A stretch of DNA of 15,821 bases, taken from the NCBI GenBank assembly GCA_946886375.1, contig CAMPIL010000032.1, positions 1-15,821 of the forward strand. Direction: 5' to 3'. The notes beneath the pieces were generated by a model. It was given only the letters and a program-made list of their open reading frames with translations, ran no database searches and had not been told where the DNA came from. Source of the DNA: an uncultured Phycisphaerales bacterium (lineage in GTDB: Bacteria > Planctomycetota > Phycisphaerae > Phycisphaerales > SM1A02). Positions 14,326-15,821 of this stretch are shown here, piece after piece. Both the position numbers and the translations under genes were made by a program. The stretch's first letter is position 1; every line of letters starts with the position of its first letter.

Positions 14326-15821
14326 ATGATCAAATTCAGACCGCGCACGGGCGCGATTCGCTCAAATTTCCCCAGCACTGCGGGCTATCTGGCTCAGGGC
14401 TCGGCGTGGCTGGTCGCGGCGGCGTGGCTGGCTAGACCCGCAGCGGCGCAACTGCCGCCGGTCAACGGCATGCGGCCTGCGGACATGCGGGCCCACGCGA
14501 TCGTGGACGCAACGGTCGTTTCCGCCCCCGGACAAAAGTTGGAGCACGCCACCATCATCATGCGCGATGGTGTGATTGTGGCGGTCGGTCCCAAAGACCA
14601 GATTGCGGTTCCCGCCGATGCACGCGTGTGGAATGGTGAAGGCTTCACGGTGCATCCGGGACTGATCGAAACCGCGCTGATGATCAGGCCCGGCGACGCA
14701 GCGGCCGGCGCGGGATCGCACTGGAATCCACGCATCCGGCCGGAACTGAACATGGTCGATGAACCGGCCCCGGATGCGGCGCTGCGCAAAGACATGCGTG
14801 CAATGGGATTCACCGCTGCGGCGGTGTATTCCTCCACCGGCGCAATGCGCGGCAGCGGCACGCTCATCGCGCTCGCTGAAGAAAACCCCCATGTGCTTGC
14901 TTATCGCAACACCACCGCCATGGCGATGGCGTTTGATTACGGCGGGGGCGGGCGGCGCGGCGGCGGCGAGGGCGGACCCGGCGCGGGATATCCCGGTTCG
15001 CTCATGGGATCCATCGCGCTGCTGCGGCAGACGCTGCTGGATGCACAGTGGCACGAGCAGTGCACGCGAGTGTGGCGCGAGCATCCCCAAGGCAACGAGC
15101 CCCCGCTGCGTGCCGATGCGCTGGCTGCGCTCGCAGGCGTGCTGGATTCGCAGAACCGCCAGCCCGTGCTGTTTGATGTGGCCGATGAACTCAACGCACT
15201 GCGCGCCGCCAAGCTCGCAGGCGAATTCAACCTCGACATGATCCTGCTGGGCTCGGGCATGGAGTTTCGGCAATTGAATGAGATTCTGGCCACGAAACTG
15301 CCGATCATCGTGCCGCTGGAGTTCCCCAAGCGGCTGGATGTTTCGACTCTGTCCGCGGCTGACAACGTTTCATTGCGCGACATGATGACCTGGGAGCAGG
15401 CCCCCACCAACGCCCGGCGGCTGGTGCGCGGCGGCGCGACCATCGCGCTTACCACCCACCGCTTGCGCTCGCGCGATGACTTTCACGCCAACCTCCGCAC
15501 CGCCATCAAGCATGGCCTGAGCGAGGACGAAGCCCTCGCCGCGCTCACCACCACCCCGGCCAAACTGCTTGGAGTGGAGAACCAGATGGGAACCATCGAA
15601 CCCGGAAAAGCCGCGAATCTCGTCGTGGTGAAGGGATCGCTCTTCGACAAGGAAGGCAAGATCTACGACACATGGATTGACGGCCGGCGGTACGAGATCG
15701 ACAAGGACGCCAGCGTGCAACTCAAAGGCAGCGGCACGCTCAACATCGAAGCGCCCGTGAAGGAATTGAAGATCGACATCGACACGGTGAAGTCGTCGGT
15801 CACCATTCACCTGCCCGACAA
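14326..15821 (+). CDS. Amidohydrolase-fold protein lacking metal ligands (partial, runs off right edge)
   Basis: The first 498 codons of a gene continuing past the window. The ATG is supported by GGAGG at 14316-14320, five bases upstream. A hydrophobic stretch at about 21-41 ending in Ala-Ala-Gln suggests export. The beta-sandwich lead-in (AIVDATVVSAPGQ, IIMRDGVIVAVG) and the C-terminal GLSEDEALAALTTTPAKLLG and GTIEPGKAANLVVV (about 397-435) are typical of imidazolonepropionase-like amidohydrolases. The metal site is not: the expected HxH after PGLI reads ETAL (115-118), the two later His regions read FDVAD (283-287) and LLGSG (307-311), and the TD near the end reads TTH (376-378). A Gly/Arg-rich insert lies at 206-222. 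It is probably a non-catalytic secreted member of the family. The rest of the protein is out of view. Confidence 0.85.
   Translation, partial: MIKFRPRTGAIRSNFPSTAGYLAQGSAWLVAAAWLARPAAAQLPPVNGMRPADMRAHAIVDATVVSAPGQKLEHATIIMRDGVIVAVGPKDQIAVPADARVWNGEGFTVHPGLIETALMIRPGDAAAGAGSHWNPRIRPELNMVDEPAPDAALRKDMRAMGFTAAAVYSSTGAMRGSGTLIALAEENPHVLAYRNTTAMAMAFDYGGGGRRGGGEGGPGAGYPGSLMGSIALLRQTLLDAQWHEQCTRVWREHPQGNEPPLRADALAALAGVLDSQNRQPVLFDVADELNALRAAKLAGEFNLDMILLGSGMEFRQLNEILATKLPIIVPLEFPKRLDVSTLSAADNVSLRDMMTWEQAPTNARRLVRGGATIALTTHRLRSRDDFHANLRTAIKHGLSEDEALAALTTTPAKLLGVENQMGTIEPGKAANLVVVKGSLFDKEGKIYDTWIDGRRYEIDKDASVQLKGSGTLNIEAPVKELKIDIDTVKSSVTIHLPD

Noticed and set aside
1..15821. CRISPR arrays, insertion sequences, rRNA and tRNA genes
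   Set aside because: No regularly spaced repeat array, transposase, terminal inverted repeats or RNA-gene signatures were seen on either strand.

Overview
The window looks like chromosomal DNA of a GC-rich planctomycete, probably class Phycisphaerae. The main evidence is the secreted protein at the left edge, which ends in two dockerin-like repeats each closing with the residues NAWGPC, a C-terminal signature I associate with Phycisphaerae exoproteins. Also consistent are a DUF6677-type membrane protein and the mixed use of Shine-Dalgarno (SD) and apparently leaderless starts. This assignment comes from recognition, not from a search.

Layout. (1) 1-1881: a dockerin-tailed secreted protein, then about 500 bases with one strong hairpin and no convincing gene. 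(2) 1882-3946, minus strand: a FliA/WhiG-type sigma factor, and separately a two-gene membrane operon (DUF6677-like protein plus an 82-residue two-helix protein) joined by a TGATG stop/start overlap. (3) 4087-6685: an Arg-rich conserved hypothetical, a seven-iron ferredoxin, a 26-residue Lys/Arg-rich peptide with a near-perfect SD, the lysine-pathway reductase DapB, and a pseudopilin-like anchored protein on the minus strand. (4) 6888-8977: an M16-family peptidase homologue without its zinc motif, a small conserved hypothetical, and a lipoprotein; these three starts carry TATNAT/TATCCT boxes so close to the ATG that leaderless transcripts are likely. (5) 9009-13410, minus strand: a compact phage-head cassette in the order portal, scaffold, SU10/DUF5309-like major capsid protein, then a small holin-like membrane protein. 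(6) 13648-15821: a PilZ-domain protein and, divergently, an amidohydrolase-fold protein that runs off the right edge and appears to have lost every metal ligand.

The most notable region is the phage-head cassette. Three intact structural genes are present, but no terminase, prohead protease, tail, integrase or lysis enzyme lies beside them, and ordinary host-type genes flank them closely. A directly repeated 26-base sequence, one copy of which contains the portal stop codon, lies in the portal-scaffold gap. The cassette could be a domesticated head module (gene-transfer-agent-like or particle-forming) or a prophage remnant; the sequence alone does not decide. Two further proteins are apparent pseudoenzymes: the M16 homologue and the amidohydrolase.

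The remaining genes look like unlinked single-gene or two-gene housekeeping and envelope units. The only well supported operon apart from the phage cassette is the DUF6677 pair.
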